Positions 9,581 to 19,603 of a stretch of 64,000 nucleotides of DNA are shown piece after piece. The DNA comes from Enterobacter sp. Ag1 (GTDB taxonomy: Bacteria; Pseudomonadota; Gammaproteobacteria; Enterobacterales; Enterobacteriaceae). Position 1 is the first letter of the stretch, and the number at the start of each line of letters is the position of its first letter. Where the stretch lies: positions 147,428 to 211,427 of the forward strand of contig AKXM01000015.1 in NCBI GenBank assembly GCA_000277545.1, in the 5' to 3' direction. The notes beneath the pieces were generated by a model. That model was not told the DNA's origin and did not search any database. It saw only the letters and a program-made list of their open reading frames with translations. Position numbers and translations under genes: made by a program.

Positions 9581-9879
9581 AGTTTCTCCGCGCCGCAAAC
9601 CGGCTCAGCGTTTCCCTTTGTAATCATGGGGAAAATTATATCAGCTCGCCGCCAGGGGACAAATCGTTCCTGATTGAGCACAGCAATTTCATGGTTACTG
9701 TTCGATTATATCGAATTAATAACCAGTTTCTGTCTGTTTATTAGATTTTAATTTTTATTAACCCGGTATTATTCAGAGATTAATTTCATTAAAAGAATAG
9801 TTTCATCGTGTCATTACCTTTATTATCCCTGCCGTACATTGGATGACAGCACAGACATTTGTCGGGATTGGGGGCAACT

Positions 9880-11441
9880 ATGAGTACGTCGACAACAAAA
9901 GGAAATGAGGCAAAAGATAACCGCTTACTGAACGGTTTTCTTAACGCCATCGAAAAAGCTGGTAACCGACTGCCGGAACCCGCGCTGATTTTCTTCTATT
10001 TTTTACTGGTTGTGATGGGGCTATCCGCCGTGCTGTCACAGCTGGAGTTTGACATCGTTAATCCGGTAACGCAGCAGGCCGTGCAGGTCAATAACCTGCT
10101 TTCCGCCGAGGCGTTAACGCTTACGCTTTCTACGATGGTGACCACTTTTACCAGCTTTGCTCCTTTAGGCATTGTTCTGGTGGCGATGCTGGGCGTCGGC
10201 GTTGCCGAAAGCTCCGGCTTTATTAACGTTGCGCTGAAAAAATGCTGCGCGTTACGCCAAAAAAACTGCTGACGCCGATGCTGATTTTTGTCGCTATGTT
10301 TAGCCACGTCGCGGCGGATGCGGGATATGTGCTGGTGATCCCTCTCGGTGCCATTATTTTTATGTCTGCCGGGCGCCATCCTTTGGTGGGGATCGCGGCG
10401 GCATTTTCCGGCGTATCCGGTGGCTTTGCGGCCAATATGGTGCCAACGGGGAACGACGCGCTGCTGCAAGGTTTCACCCAGGCCGCCGCTCAGCTGCTCG
10501 ACTCAACGTATACCGTGAACACGCTGTGTAATCTGTTCTTCGGGATCGGCTCAACAATATTGATTACTCTCGTTGGCTGGTGGGTGACGGAGAGAATCGT
10601 CGAGCCCCGGGTCAGTAAAATGGCGGTTGATGGCGACTTTAAGCATGATGAAGATATGTCCAGCGTCACGCCAGAAGAGAGCCGGGCATTCCGTCGTGCG
10701 GGGCTGGTGATGCTCCTTAGTTTGCTGGGGCTTGCCGCTGTCGCCTGGCCTGAAAGCTCAACGCTGCGCAGCCCTGAAGGCGCGTTAACCGACTTCGGCG
10801 CGCCTATCATGAAGTCAATCGTGCCGCTTATCTTCCTTATTTTTATCCTGCCGGGCATTGTCTATGGTTTTGCGGCAGGTACCTTTAAATCGGGGAAAGA
10901 CGTCATTGGGGCGATGAACGACTCAATGAGCAAAATGGGTTCTTATATGGTGATGGCGTTTTTCTGTGCGCTGTTTATCAAAGCCTTCAGCGATTCGAAT
11001 ATTGGTACGCTGGTGGCGCTGGCGGGGGCGGACGGCCTGAAAGCCATGGCGCTGCCGGGAGAGGCGACAATCATCGGTATGGTGCTGCTGACGGCGCTGG
11101 TTAATCTGCTGATTGGTTCGGCTTCGGCAAAATGGGCGCTGCTGTCGCCTATTATGGTACCGATGCTTATGGCCGTTGGGATATCGCCAGAGCTTACGCA
11201 GGCGGCATTCCGCATCGGTGATTCTTCCACAAACATTATCACGCCGATGATGGTGTTCTTCCCGCTGATCGTGATTTACTGCCAGCGCTATGTGAAAGGC
11301 GCTGGCGTGGGCACGCTGGTGTCGATGATGATGCCTTATTCTATCGCCTTCCTGGTGAGCTGGAGCCTCTTCCTGCTGGTATGGTGGGGGCTTGAAATGC
11401 CGCTTGGTATTGCGGCACCTTATACCTGGTCAGCCGGATAA
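9880..11441 (+). pseudogene. AbgT-family (p-aminobenzoyl-glutamate type) transporter, frameshifted
   Basis: Two overlapping frames together encode one AbgT-family permease of about 520 aa. The first (9880-10272) begins MSTSTTKGNEAKDN and runs through two membrane segments to GVGVAESSGFINVALKK, then goes out of frame. The second frame picks up at 10242 with MLRVTPKKLLTPMLIFVAMFSHVAADAG and continues through the remaining membrane segments to the C-terminus. The join is a run of six A at 10237-10242; one extra A, or a -1 slip, restores a single ORF. Either the gene is broken, or there is a base-call error, or the run is a slippage site. The ATG at 9880 has GGGGG before it and is preferred to an in-frame TTG at 9859. 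K-12 has no gene of this kind between modE and acrZ. Confidence 0.8.
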
Positions 11442-11532
11442 GCCGAAGCGGGCGGGCAAATGGCACAAAAGGAGAGTGCGTTTTTCTCAACTGACGCTAG
11501 AATAATCACTCTCGCTTTTGCCGGAGGCAACT

Positions 11533-11685
11533 ATGTTCGAGTTATTGAAAAGCCTGGTGTTTGCCGTGGTCATGGTGCCGGTTGTGATGGCTGTGATCCT
11601 CGGTCTCATCTACGGATTGGGTGAAGTGTTTAACGTCTTTTCAAAAGTCGGTCATCGCGACCAACAGCCGAAACAGCATCACTGA
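11533..11685 (+). CDS. acrZ: AcrZ, small membrane partner of the AcrAB-TolC efflux pump
   Basis: This 50-aa protein starts [18 protein letters not shown] and is a single membrane helix followed by a short polar tail ending QQPKQHH. It is nearly identical to E. coli AcrZ (formerly YbhT), which binds AcrB in the inner membrane and helps export some drugs. GGAGG lies just before the ATG. As in E. coli, it sits between modE and modA. Confidence 0.95.
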   Translation: MFELLKSLVFAVVMVPVVMAVILGLIYGLGEVFNVFSKVGHRDQQPKQHH

Positions 11686-11696
11686 TTCCCTGAAGG

Positions 11697-11718
11697 CCCG
11701 GCATTTGCCGGGTTTTCT
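11697..11718 (+). terminator. Rho-independent terminator after acrZ
   Basis: A CCCGGC/GCCGGG stem with an ATTT loop is followed by TTTTCTCTTT. It begins 11 bp after the acrZ stop. Confidence 0.8.
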
Positions 11719-11828
11719 CTTTCTGCCGCCTTAGCGCCCTCTACATACGCTCTTTCCGTTGATCTCCGTCAAGAACTTTAAAGCCCTTCTTCTTTCTGCC
11801 GATAAATTCTGTATCTTCCGCATTGCAA

Positions 11829-11854
11829 TCGTTATATTTCACGTTACATAACGA
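11829..11854 (+). promoter_or_regulatory. ModE operator at the modABC promoter
   Basis: Inverted arms TCGTTATAT and a right arm reading ACATAACGA flank a short spacer, as in the ModE site of E. coli modA. It ends 18 bp before the modA ATG, so molybdate-ModE would repress initiation of the operon. Confidence 0.85.
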
Positions 11855-11872
11855 AACAAACGGAGTGAAAAC

Positions 11873-12649
11873 ATGAATCAACGTTGGGTTCGCCTCGCCC
11901 TGGGTGCGGCATTATCTGTTTCTCTGGCAGGCCAGGCACTGGCTGAAAGTAGTAAAATTACCGTCTTTGCGGCGGCGTCGTTAACCAATGCGATGCAGGA
12001 TATTGCCACGCAATATCAGAAAGAGAAGAAAGTTGAGATTGCTGCTTCTTTTGCCTCTTCTTCCACGCTCGCTCGCCAGATTGAAGCGGGGGCGCCGGCC
12101 GATCTTTTTATTTCTGCCGATCAGAAATGGATGGATTATGCTGTTGAGAAAGACACCATCAAAACGGACACTCGCGAAACGCTACTGGGTAACAGCCTGG
12201 TTGTCGTCGCGCCAACCGCCAGCAAGCAGGGCGACATCACCATTGATGCGAAAACCGACTGGGCATCGCTGCTGAAAGGTGGCCGTCTGGCCGTGGGCGA
12301 TCCCGATCATGTTCCTGCGGGGATTTACGCCAAAGAGGCGCTGCAAAAGCTGGGCGCATGGGACAGTTTATCCAGTAAACTTGCTCCGGCGGAAGATGTC
12401 CGTGGTGCGCTGGCGCTGGTTGAGCGCGACGAAGCGCCGCTGGGCATCGTTTACGGTTCTGACGCCGTCGCTGGAAAAGGCGTAAAAGTCGTGGGCACCT
12501 TCCCGGAAGATTCCCACAAGAAAGTGGAATACCCGATTGCGATTGTGAAAGGCCACGATAACCCGTCAGTGACCGCGTTCTATAGCTATCTGAAAGGACC
12601 GGAAGCGGCGAAAGTCTTCCAAAAATACGGATTTACGACGAAACAATGA
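11873..12649 (+). CDS. modA: Molybdate-binding periplasmic protein ModA
   Basis: ModA captures molybdate (and tungstate) in the periplasm for the ModBC importer. The 258-aa precursor has a signal peptide with a likely cut after GQALA. The mature part begins ESSKITVFAAASLTNAMQD, where the FAAASL segment contributes anion ligands; FASSSTLARQIEAGAPADLFISAD follows, as in E. coli ModA. GGAG precedes the ATG. The stop overlaps the modB start by 4 bp. Confidence 0.96.
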   Translation: MNQRWVRLALGAALSVSLAGQALAESSKITVFAAASLTNAMQDIATQYQKEKKVEIAASFASSSTLARQIEAGAPADLFISADQKWMDYAVEKDTIKTDTRETLLGNSLVVVAPTASKQGDITIDAKTDWASLLKGGRLAVGDPDHVPAGIYAKEALQKLGAWDSLSSKLAPAEDVRGALALVERDEAPLGIVYGSDAVAGKGVKVVGTFPEDSHKKVEYPIAIVKGHDNPSVTAFYSYLKGPEAAKVFQKYGFTTKQ

Positions 12650-13338
12650 TATTGAGCGATCCCGAGTGGCAGGCGGTACTGCTAAGCCTAAAAGTCTCAT
12701 CTATTGCGGTACTCTTCAGCCTTCCTGTCGGGATCTTCTTTGCCTGGGTGTTGGTTCGTTGCCGCTTCCCGGGCAAAGCCTTGCTCGATAGCCTGATTCA
12801 TCTTCCCTTAGTCCTGCCGCCGGTGGTGGTGGGCTATTTGCTCTTGGTGGCTTTTGGCCGCCGCGGTTTTATTGGTGCCTGGCTGTATGACTGGTTTGGC
12901 ATTACCTTCGCCTTTAGCTGGCGAGGGGCGGTGCTGGCGGCGGCGGTTATGTCTTTCCCGCTGATGGTCAGGGCAATCCGCCTTGCGCTGGAAGGGGTTG
13001 ATCTCCGTCTTGAGCAGGCCGCCAGAACGCTGGGCGCAGGGCGCTGGCGTGTCTTTTGCACCATTACTTTGCCGTTAACGTTGCCGGGTATTATTGCGGG
13101 TACCGTGCTGGCCTTTGCCCGCTCGCTGGGCGAGTTTGGCGCGACAATTACTTTTGTGTCCAACATTCCCGGTGAAACCCGAACGCTGCCTTCGGCCATG
13201 TATACCCTGATTCAAACCCCCGGCGGAGAAAGCGCCGCCGCACGTTTGTGCCTGATCGCTATCGCGCTGGCGATGGCCTCTCTGCTGGTGGCCGAATGGC
13301 TGGCGAGAGTCAGCCGCAAGCGTATGGGGGCAAACTGA
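12646..13338 (+). CDS. modB: Molybdate ABC transporter permease ModB
   Basis: The 230-aa inner-membrane protein has about five hydrophobic segments and the permease EAA loop [22 protein letters not shown] near residue 125, which docks to ModC. The start ATGATATTGAGC overlaps the modA stop by 4 bp, and the stop shares one base with the modC ATG (TGATG), so the three genes are tightly coupled. Confidence 0.96.
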   Translation: MILSDPEWQAVLLSLKVSSIAVLFSLPVGIFFAWVLVRCRFPGKALLDSLIHLPLVLPPVVVGYLLLVAFGRRGFIGAWLYDWFGITFAFSWRGAVLAAAVMSFPLMVRAIRLALEGVDLRLEQAARTLGAGRWRVFCTITLPLTLPGIIAGTVLAFARSLGEFGATITFVSNIPGETRTLPSAMYTLIQTPGGESAAARLCLIAIALAMASLLVAEWLARVSRKRMGAN

Positions 13339-14396
13339 TGCTGGAACTTAACTTCGTTCAGACGCTGGGTACGCACCGGCTGGAAATCAACGAAACCCTG
13401 CCGGGCCAGGGCATCACGGCTGTTTTTGGCGTTTCTGGGGCAGGGAAAACCTCATTAATCAATGTGATTAGCGGCCTGACTAAGCCGGAGAAGGGGCGTA
13501 TCGTGCTGAACGATCGCGTTCTGAGCGATGCCGAAAAACAGCTTTATCTGCCGCCGGAAAAACGCCGGGTGGGTTATGTCTTCCAGGATGCGCGCCTGTT
13601 CCCGCACTACCGAGTTCGCGGCAATTTAAAATACGGCATGGCGAAAAGCATGGCCGGCCAGTTTGATAAGCTGGTGGCATTGCTCGGCATCGAAGAGTTG
13701 CTGGAGCGTTTTCCCTGGAGCCTTTCCGGCGGTGAAAAGCAGCGTGTTGCCATTGGACGGGCACTTCTGACCGCGCCGGAACTGCTGCTGCTGGACGAGC
13801 CGCTAGCCTCTCTGGATATTCCCCGTAAACGTGAATTGTTACCTTATCTCCAGCGGCTCGCCCGCGAGATCAATATTCCCATGCTGTACGTGAGCCACTC
13901 GCTGGAGGAAATCTTACATCTGGCGGATAAAGTGCTGGTGCTGGATGCGGGAAATGTTAAAGCGTTTGGTAACCTTGAAGAGGTTTGGGGCAGCAGCGTG
14001 ATGCATCCGTGGCTGCCTAAAGAGCAGCAAAGCAGCGTGCTGAAAGTGACCGTGCTCGAGCATCATCCTCATTACGCTATGACGGCGCTGGCGCTTGGCG
14101 ATCAGCACCTGTGGGTGAACAAAATCGACAAACCGGTGCAGGCCCCACTGCGCATTCGCATCCAGGCTTCTGACGTCTCGCTGGTGCTTCAGCCGCCGGT
14201 TAACAGTAGTATTCGTAACGTGCTGCGGGCAAGGGTTGCCCAGTGCTTTGACGACGAAGGGCAGGTGGAGGTTCAGCTCGAAGTGGGCTCCCGCACGCTG
14301 TGGGCGCGCATCAGCCCCTGGGCCCGGGACGAACTGGCGGTAAAACCCGGCCAGTGGCTGTATGCGCAAGTGAAAAGCGTGTCGATCGCAACCTGA
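13338..14396 (+). CDS. modC: Molybdate ABC transporter ATPase ModC
   Basis: ModC powers molybdate import. The 352-aa protein has Walker [11 protein letters not shown] near residue 32, signature [15 protein letters not shown] near residue 130 and Walker [15 protein letters not shown]-terminal Mop-type molybdate-binding domain follows. The upstream frame is open for 30 codons, but MLELNF at 13338 is the family start and overlaps the modB stop by one base. The stop abuts that of convergent ybhA with no gap. Confidence 0.96.
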   Translation: MLELNFVQTLGTHRLEINETLPGQGITAVFGVSGAGKTSLINVISGLTKPEKGRIVLNDRVLSDAEKQLYLPPEKRRVGYVFQDARLFPHYRVRGNLKYGMAKSMAGQFDKLVALLGIEELLERFPWSLSGGEKQRVAIGRALLTAPELLLLDEPLASLDIPRKRELLPYLQRLAREINIPMLYVSHSLEEILHLADKVLVLDAGNVKAFGNLEEVWGSSVMHPWLPKEQQSSVLKVTVLEHHPHYAMTALALGDQHLWVNKIDKPVQAPLRIRIQASDVSLVLQPPVNSSIRNVLRARVAQCFDDEGQVEVQLEVGSRTLWARISPWARDELAVKPGQWLYAQVKSVSIAT

Positions 14397-15227
14397 TTAC
14401 AGCACGTACTTATAAAGCGTTTCGGCGATTCCGGTTTCCAGATTCGTGCCGATAGTTATATCGGCGCGGGATTTAATTGCGTCGTCAGCATTGCCCATGG
14501 CCACGCCCATCCCGGCGCTTTCCAGCATGCTCAGATCGTTGTAGTTGTCACCGAACGCAATCACCTGATCCATGGCCAGACCCTGAGACGCTACCCACTG
14601 AGCCAGACGGGCGCCTTTACTGTTGCCTCGCTGGGCGACGTCAACCTGATCGTGCCACGACCACTCGCAGGAGAGATCCAGTTCGCGCTCTACCTCAACG
14701 GTAAACTGCTTGAGCTTAGGAATATCTGAATCCGTCAGGGCGAATTTCCAGATAGCCTCCACATCCTGAGCCGCCTCTTTGAGTGAAGGCACGCTACGGA
14801 AAACCGGCCGCTGCTGTTCAGGTAATGATTGCGCCCAGGTTTGGGTGCGGGCGACGTGGGCCTTGACGTGTTCTGAGCTTTCGAGATAAAGCATCGCATC
14901 GTCGACGTACATCAGGCCATGTACCCGGTGAGCTGCCAGTAAATCCACCATTTGTGCGGCCTGCTCCGGGCGAAGAGGATCGGACGCCAGAACCTTTTTT
15001 GCATGATAATCATACAAATAAGTGCCATTACAGCAAATTGCAGGTGTATCCAAAGCCAGTGCCTGATAAAAAGGATGTATGGCGACATGATGGCGACCCG
15101 TTACGATAACCACTTTCACGCCCGCTTCGCGAGCTTGCTGAAGGGCCGTAATGGACTCCGGGAGAATGGTTTTTTGCGGGGTCAGTAGGGTGCCATCGAG
15201 ATCGAGAGCAATTACGCGATAACTCAT
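14397..15227 (-). CDS. ybhA: HAD-family sugar/pyridoxal phosphatase YbhA
   Basis: The 276-aa cytoplasmic protein belongs to the Cof-type HAD phosphatases. Motif I is ALDLDGTLLTP near residues 7-17 (nucleophile Asp9), and motif IV is IAFGDNYNDLSML near residue 215. YQALALDTPAICCNGTYLYD matches E. coli YbhA, which hydrolyses pyridoxal phosphate and some sugar phosphates. It sits between modC and pgl as in E. coli. Confidence 0.93.
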   Translation of the reverse strand: MSYRVIALDLDGTLLTPQKTILPESITALQQAREAGVKVVIVTGRHHVAIHPFYQALALDTPAICCNGTYLYDYHAKKVLASDPLRPEQAAQMVDLLAAHRVHGLMYVDDAMLYLESSEHVKAHVARTQTWAQSLPEQQRPVFRSVPSLKEAAQDVEAIWKFALTDSDIPKLKQFTVEVERELDLSCEWSWHDQVDVAQRGNSKGARLAQWVASQGLAMDQVIAFGDNYNDLSMLESAGMGVAMGNADDAIKSRADITIGTNLETGIAETLYKYVL

Positions 15228-15355
15228 TTAGGGTTCCAGTCATTATTCATAAGGTTCGTTCCGATGGTACACCGCTCACGCTATAGCGCAAAATAGCTCG
15301 CGCCGTGAGCCGGCCTTATGATGCTTACTTACGACGTCAGGAGGAAAGTAAAGTC

Positions 15356-16354
15356 ATGAAACAGACAGTTTATACCGCCAGCCCGGAAAGCCAGCAGATC
15401 CACGTCTGGACGCTGCATGCCAGCGGTGAAATGACCCTTGTGCAGGTGGTTGATGCCCCAGGGCAAGTTCAGCCGATGGTTATCAGCCCGGATAAACGCT
15501 TCCTTTACGTTGGCGTGCGCCCCGAGTTTCGCGTAGTGGCTTACCGCATTACGCCGGATGATGGCTCTCTGACAGAGGCTGGCGTGGCACCTCTGCCGGG
15601 CAGCCCAACCCACATTTCTACCGATCGCAAAGGCCGCTTTCTGTTCAGCGCGTCATACAACGCGGCAAACGTGGCGGTGATTAGCCTTGAAAACGATGGC
15701 CTGCCGGGCGAAACCGTCGATGTGGTTGAAGGGCTGGACGGCTGCCACTCAGCGAATATTTCCCCGGATAACCGCACGCTCTGGACGCCTGCGCTGAAGC
15801 AGGATCGTATCTGCCTGTTCACGCTGTCCGATGACGGCAAGCTGGTGGCGCAAACGCCTGCTGAGGTCACGACGGTTGAGGGCGCAGGCCCGCGCCACAT
15901 GGCATTTCACCCGAACCAGCAGTATGTGTATTGCGTGAACGAGCTGAACAGCACCGTTGATGTCTGGGAACTGCGCGACCCTCACGGCAAAATTGAATGC
16001 GTGCAGACGCTGGACTTTATGCCGCCAGGTTTCACCGGTACCCGCTGGGCTGCCGATATCCACATCACCCCGGACGGTCGCCATCTTTATGCCTGTGACC
16101 GCACCGCCAGCATCATTACCGTCTTCAGCGTTTCCGAAGATGGCAGCGTGCTGAATATCGAAGGCTACCAGCCTACGGAAGAGCAGCCTCGCGGCTTCAA
16201 CGTTGACCACAGCGGTAAGTACCTGGTTGCCGTTGGGCAGAAATCCCATCATGCCGCCGTGTACAAAATTAACGGCGAGCAGGGGCTGCTGGAAGAAAAA
16301 GGCCGCTACGCCGTCGGGCAGGGCCCAATGTGGGTTGTGATTAACGCGCACTGA
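15356..16354 (+). CDS. pgl: 6-phosphogluconolactonase (beta-propeller type)
   Basis: Pgl hydrolyses 6-phosphogluconolactone in the oxidative pentose phosphate pathway. The 332-aa product starts [18 protein letters not shown] and shows repeated beta-propeller blades (for example [16 protein letters not shown] and [23 protein letters not shown]), as in E. coli YbhE/Pgl. The frame is open 17 codons upstream, but the ATG at 15356 follows AGGAGG and matches the family N-terminus. The gene ends at a terminator shared with convergent ybhC. Confidence 0.96.
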   Translation: MKQTVYTASPESQQIHVWTLHASGEMTLVQVVDAPGQVQPMVISPDKRFLYVGVRPEFRVVAYRITPDDGSLTEAGVAPLPGSPTHISTDRKGRFLFSASYNAANVAVISLENDGLPGETVDVVEGLDGCHSANISPDNRTLWTPALKQDRICLFTLSDDGKLVAQTPAEVTTVEGAGPRHMAFHPNQQYVYCVNELNSTVDVWELRDPHGKIECVQTLDFMPPGFTGTRWAADIHITPDGRHLYACDRTASIITVFSVSEDGSVLNIEGYQPTEEQPRGFNVDHSGKYLVAVGQKSHHAAVYKINGEQGLLEEKGRYAVGQGPMWVVINAH

Positions 16355-16370
16355 TTGTCAGCCATAAAAA

Positions 16371-16395
16371 AACCTCGCCGCGGCGAGGTTTTTTC
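16371..16395. terminator. Bidirectional terminator, pgl/ybhC
   Basis: AACCTCGCCG and CGGCGAGGTT form a perfect 20-bp palindrome (16371-16390). An A-run on the left and a T-run on the right make it usable from both sides. Confidence 0.9.
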
Positions 16396-16410
16396 TTACT
16401 GAACTAAAAA

Positions 16411-17679
16411 TTACTTCTCTTCGACGACCGGGCTGCCTACACCACGGTTATTGAACTCCCACATGCGGTTGAAGCTCGGGTCATTCAGATCGCGTTTGAT
16501 CGCGCCTTTATCGTCTTTGGTGCCAATGTTGCCCGCGAACGGACGCTTGGACTCCAGCGCATCGCCCCACGGTTTAGCCGTGTTGAAACCTTCGTTGATC
16601 ACGCTGTCGCGGATCACAACCTGGCCATTTGCGGCCTGGCCTAAATCCCATGAGCGACCCAACTGAGCGTCACCGGCTGCGGTAAAGCGGCTGTTGATTG
16701 CCAGGAAGCCGTAGTAGATGTTTGGCAGCGTGGCTGGTGCGAACACGGAACCTTCTTTGGTGCGGCTGTTCACCAGGCGGAAATCAGTGTTATCAAACAC
16801 CACGGCACCGCGGCCTGCGACCACATCCACATCACCTTCAATGTAGCTGTTGGTTACCAGCGTACGCGGCTGACGATTGGTCAACATGCGGTTCTGAACA
16901 TCGCTGTTGGTGACGAAGAAGGTGTTCTGGCGGCCCAGCAGGTGAACGTTATTCAGCTGTACTTTATCGCCATCGCTGCGCAGCGCCACGGCCTGGTGAT
17001 TGCCGGCGTCCACGCTGTCACCCAGGGTGTTCTGGATGGTCAGGTTCTGGAGCTGCAAGCCATTATTCTGTGACCAAACGGCAGCGGAACACATCACGCC
17101 CACGGTCGCGCCGCGGCGGCTCTGGCAGTTATCGAACATGTACCAGGCGGGTTTCCCTGGCATGTATTTCCCGCCCGGGTTAACGGTGCGACGCCAGGTT
17201 GTCGGGTCGATTTCAGAGTCCAGCGTCAGGCCGATTTTGACATCATCTGCGTTGCCGGAAGTACCGTACAGCGTCACGCTACCGGAAGCCGCAGGAATAT
17301 ACACCGTACCTTCATATTGACCCGGCATGATGGCGATATACAGGCGAGAGCTGCTGTGCTTGATAATAGCAGCGTCCACCGCGGCCTGGACTGATGTGTG
17401 GGTGACGCCAGGCGTACCGGCAGGGCCAACCACGAAATCAGGCTGCTGAGGCGTGCGAATCGAGGACGGCGTCCACGGGGCTTCATTTGGGTTCATCGCG
17501 GTGAAGTAGCGCGCTGCCACAAAATTCTGTGCTTCGTCAGCCGCCAGGATCGGGCGGGACTGGGTTCCCGGCGCCACCTGAGTAGACGGTTTGTCCTGGG
17601 GTGGGGTTGAGCTACATGCACTCAGCGCCACGGCGAAAGCCAGGGCTGCGGCGCGACGAGAAACCGATAATGTGTTCAA
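16411..17679 (-). CDS. ybhC: Outer-membrane lipoprotein of the pectinesterase family, YbhC
   Basis: The 422-aa precursor has a lipoprotein signal with lipobox LSAC near residue 22, so it should be lipidated and anchored in the envelope. The remainder is a right-handed beta-helix of the pectinesterase fold (NGLQLQNLTIQNTLGDSVDAGNHQAVALRSDGDKVQ and ENRPRTLVTNSYIEGDVDVV-like repeats). E. coli YbhC is a member with acyl-CoA thioesterase rather than clear pectinase activity, so substrate is uncertain. The start codon is TTG with AAGGAGC in front, and no nearer ATG fits. Confidence 0.9.
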   Translation of the reverse strand: MNTLSVSRRAAALAFAVALSACSSTPPQDKPSTQVAPGTQSRPILAADEAQNFVAARYFTAMNPNEAPWTPSSIRTPQQPDFVVGPAGTPGVTHTSVQAAVDAAIIKHSSSRLYIAIMPGQYEGTVYIPAASGSVTLYGTSGNADDVKIGLTLDSEIDPTTWRRTVNPGGKYMPGKPAWYMFDNCQSRRGATVGVMCSAAVWSQNNGLQLQNLTIQNTLGDSVDAGNHQAVALRSDGDKVQLNNVHLLGRQNTFFVTNSDVQNRMLTNRQPRTLVTNSYIEGDVDVVAGRGAVVFDNTDFRLVNSRTKEGSVFAPATLPNIYYGFLAINSRFTAAGDAQLGRSWDLGQAANGQVVIRDSVINEGFNTAKPWGDALESKRPFAGNIGTKDDKGAIKRDLNDPSFNRMWEFNNRGVGSPVVEEK

Positions 17680-17824
17680 GGTTGCTCCTTGCTGTACGGT
17701 GGAATAGAGGGTTATTTCAAAACCTGCTTTTTATACTAAGTTGAGCGAAACGGGAAGCCGATTTGTGCAAATCGGCTTCAGAAAGGGGGGAGAGGGTATT
17801 TTTCGGCGATGAAAAAGCGATTTG

Positions 17825-18064
17825 TTATTCTTTTTCTACTTCGTACTGACCGTTTTTTTTGCGAATAATATATTTGTGGTCATCATCGCAAGAGACGGTA
17901 AGTGAACCTCCGAATGCGGCGGGGTACACGCTGTTCACGGTATCGCACTGATAACCCGCCTGGCGAATCACTGACTGTGTCTCCGCCTTTAGCTGGGGCG
18001 AGCCGGTATCGGCCAGGGCGCTGCCTGCCATCAGGCAGAAGCTGAGTACAACGGTTCTCTTCAT
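17825..18064 (-). CDS. Small exported protein of unknown function
   Basis: The 79-aa product has a signal peptide (MKRTVVLSFCLMAGSALA) leaving a mature protein of about 61 aa. The mature part has two cysteines, in YQCDTV and VSCDDDHKY, that could form a disulfide, and ends KNGQYEVEKE. I do not recognise the family. It occupies the ybhC-bioA interval where E. coli carries ybhB, but it is unrelated to YbhB. It has its own spacing from both neighbours, so it is probably transcribed alone. Confidence 0.7.
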   Translation of the reverse strand: MKRTVVLSFCLMAGSALADTGSPQLKAETQSVIRQAGYQCDTVNSVYPAAFGGSLTVSCDDDHKYIIRKKNGQYEVEKE

Positions 18065-18227
18065 TTCTGTCTCTCTGTGATGTGAATCTGGTGAAAGGTT
18101 AATCGGCAGCGAGACGGGAAGGGATTAATAACTTAACTGGATTTATTTGAGTAAATTCATTCCAGAAATCGATTAGCGGAAGGGCAGACCAGGCCGGCAA
18201 GCGATACCGACCCGGTTGAAACAGAAA

Positions 18228-19514
18228 CTAGTGGAAAAACTCAGGATTTTTTACCGCCTGCGCGACGGCCACAATTAATTTATCCAGCTGTTCAGGGCCG
18301 ATGATATAAGGCGGCATCAGGTAGATCAGGCGGCCAAACGGCCGGATCCACACGCCCTGTTCGACAAAGAAACGCTGCAAAGCGGCCATATCTACAGGCC
18401 GGCGTGTTTCCACCACGCCAATAGCGCCCAGTACGCGCACGTCGGCTACGTTTTCGTTCGCCGTCAGCGGCAGCAAACCTTCCCGAAGCTGCTGCTCAAT
18501 CGCCAGAACCTGCTGCTGCCAGTCTCCTTCCGCCAGGAGCGCCAGGCTTTCACTGGCAACCGCGCAGGCGAGCGGGTTCCCCATAAAAGTTGGGCCGTGC
18601 ATAAAGCAGCCGGCTTCACCGTCGCTGATGGTTTCTGCGACATGGCGGGTGGCAAGTGTTGCGGAGAGCGTCATTGTGCCGCCGGTTAGCGCTTTGCCGA
18701 GACACATAATATCCGGTGAAATATCCGCGTGGTCGCAGGCAAACAGTTTCCCGGTGCGGCCAAAACCTGTCGCGATCTCGTCGGCGATCAGCAGAATCCC
18801 CTCCCGGTCGCACATGCGGCGGAGGCGGCGCAGCCATTCAGGGTGGTAAAAACGCATGCCCCCCGCGCCCTGGACGACAGGCTCCAGAATAACGGCGGCA
18901 ATCTCTTCGCGATGTGCAGCCATCAGGCGGGCAAACGGCACGATATCCATTTCGTTCCATTCATCACCAAAGCCGCACTGCGGAGCAGGGGCAAAAAGAT
19001 GCTCAGGCAAATAGCCCTGCCACAGGCTGTGCATCGAGTTATCAGGATCGCAGACTGACATCGCACCAAACGTATCGCCGTGATAGCCATTGCGGAAGGT
19101 CAGAAAACGCTGGCGAGGCTGTCCCCTGGCGTGCCAGTACTGCAGCGCCATTTTCATGGCGACCTCAACGGCGACGGAACCGGAGTCCGCCAGAAACACA
19201 CATTCCAGCGGGTCAGGTGTCATCGCGACCAGCTTGCGGCACAGCTCAACGGCAGGTGGGTGCGTAATACCGCCGAACATCACGTGTGACATGCTATCGA
19301 TCTGTCGCTTCATGGCCTGATTCAGTCGCGGGTGGTTGTAGCCATGAATAGCCGCCCACCAGGAGGACATGCCGTCGACGAGCATGCGTCCGTCAGCCAA
19401 CTGCAGCTCACAGCCCGCCGCGGCCACAACGGGATAAACCGGGAGCGGCTGGCTCATCGAGGTGTACGGGTGCCAGATATGTCGCTGGTCGAACGCTAAA
19501 TCATCAGGGGTCAT
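18228..19514 (-). CDS. bioA: Adenosylmethionine-8-amino-7-oxononanoate aminotransferase
   Basis: BioA transfers an amino group from S-adenosylmethionine to KAPA, giving DAPA, in biotin synthesis. The 428-aa product begins [20 protein letters not shown] and contains [21 protein letters not shown] and CLGKALTGG; the Lys in the latter binds PLP. The frame is open ten codons upstream, but those codons overlap the BirA operator, and the ATG at 19514 matches the family start. bioA is transcribed away from bioBFCD from the shared operator region. Confidence 0.96.
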   Translation of the reverse strand: MTPDDLAFDQRHIWHPYTSMSQPLPVYPVVAAAGCELQLADGRMLVDGMSSWWAAIHGYNHPRLNQAMKRQIDSMSHVMFGGITHPPAVELCRKLVAMTPDPLECVFLADSGSVAVEVAMKMALQYWHARGQPRQRFLTFRNGYHGDTFGAMSVCDPDNSMHSLWQGYLPEHLFAPAPQCGFGDEWNEMDIVPFARLMAAHREEIAAVILEPVVQGAGGMRFYHPEWLRRLRRMCDREGILLIADEIATGFGRTGKLFACDHADISPDIMCLGKALTGGTMTLSATLATRHVAETISDGEAGCFMHGPTFMGNPLACAVASESLALLAEGDWQQQVLAIEQQLREGLLPLTANENVADVRVLGAIGVVETRRPVDMAALQRFFVEQGVWIRPFGRLIYLMPPYIIGPEQLDKLIVAVAQAVKNPEFFH

Positions 19515-19522
19515 AGGGTGAC

Positions 19523-19556
19523 TTGTAAACCATTTGAAAAACATTTAGGTTTACGA
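19523..19556. promoter_or_regulatory. BirA (biotin repressor) operator, bioA/bioB
   Basis: TTGTAAACC (19523-19531) and GGTTTACGA (19548-19556) form an inverted repeat with a 16-bp spacer, as in the E. coli bio operator. It begins 8 bp outside the bioA ATG and 47 bp before bioB, so holo-BirA can silence both divergent promoters. Confidence 0.92.
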
Positions 19557-19603
19557 GTATAACGTCAATCGATTTCCCATAACACCCCTTTTGGAGAGGC
19601 CCC

